Source: Physcomitrium patens
Taxonomy: Eukaryota > Streptophyta > Bryopsida > Funariales > Funariaceae
Reading direction: 5' to 3'
DNA length: 64,000 bases
Assembly (NCBI RefSeq): GCF_000002425.4
Contig: NC_037264.1
Location: 9,841,211-9,905,210 of the forward strand
This document shows, one piece after another, positions 63,991-64,000 of the stretch. How positions within the stretch are numbered: the first letter of the stretch is position 1; every line of letters begins with the position of its first letter. The notes beneath the pieces are model-generated. The model did not search any database and was not told the DNA's origin. It saw only the letters and a list, made by a program, of their open reading frames with translations. A program made the position numbers and the translations under genes.

Positions 63991-64000
63991 TATGAATATT

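Overview
The window looks like nuclear DNA of a land plant, most likely a bryophyte (a moss such as a funarioid species). The reasons are intron-rich genes with GT-AG introns of roughly 100-500 bases, plant-specific families (KIN-7 kinesin, a plant NEMP/PNET2 protein, a chloroplast-type SirB1-like protein), very AT-rich intergenic DNA with many (TA)n arrays, and fossil copia, gypsy and Tc1/mariner elements. The species call is an inference; no sequence search was possible.

Five protein-coding genes can be rebuilt exon by exon. On the minus strand: RPN7, a 19S proteasome lid subunit, in a single uninterrupted exon (9.9-11.1 kb); a NEMP/PNET2 nuclear-envelope membrane protein in 11 exons, 556 aa (14.1-18.7 kb); a SirB1/Transglut_core2-like, probably plastid-targeted protein in 9 coding exons, 469 aa (22.1-25.4 kb); and a BSD-domain protein in about 7 exons (41.0-43.6 kb). 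On the plus strand: a KIN-7 (CENP-E-like) kinesin in 23 coding exons, 1374 aa (49.9-59.8 kb). Intron phases agree at every junction used, except one junction in the BSD gene. The genes do not form a pathway; they are housekeeping loci with separate promoters.

The gaps are repeat graveyards. 0-9 kb holds a deletion-derivative Ty3/gypsy element with two LTR-like direct repeats, nested between two copies of another repeat, plus a minus-strand chromodomain fossil of a chromovirus. 12.2-13.2 kb carries a decayed Tc1/mariner-type transposase. 27.2-27.7 kb is a near-perfect 46-bp minisatellite, and 28.0-28.2 kb a short inverted-repeat element. 32.0-32.85 kb is a broken, apparently intron-free copy of a SAP-WGR PARP gene (plant PARP2 type). 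33.6-39.1 kb contains an LTR with an adjacent tRNA-Met-type primer site and two head-to-tail decayed copia elements. 48.8 kb holds an almost perfect 120-bp foldback bounded by TTAA.

No CRISPR array, rRNA gene or tRNA gene was found. The most rewarding items are the PARP retro-pseudogene beside the LTR/PBS, the Tc1-type transposase fossil, the TTAA foldback, and the intronless RPN7 among intron-rich neighbours.
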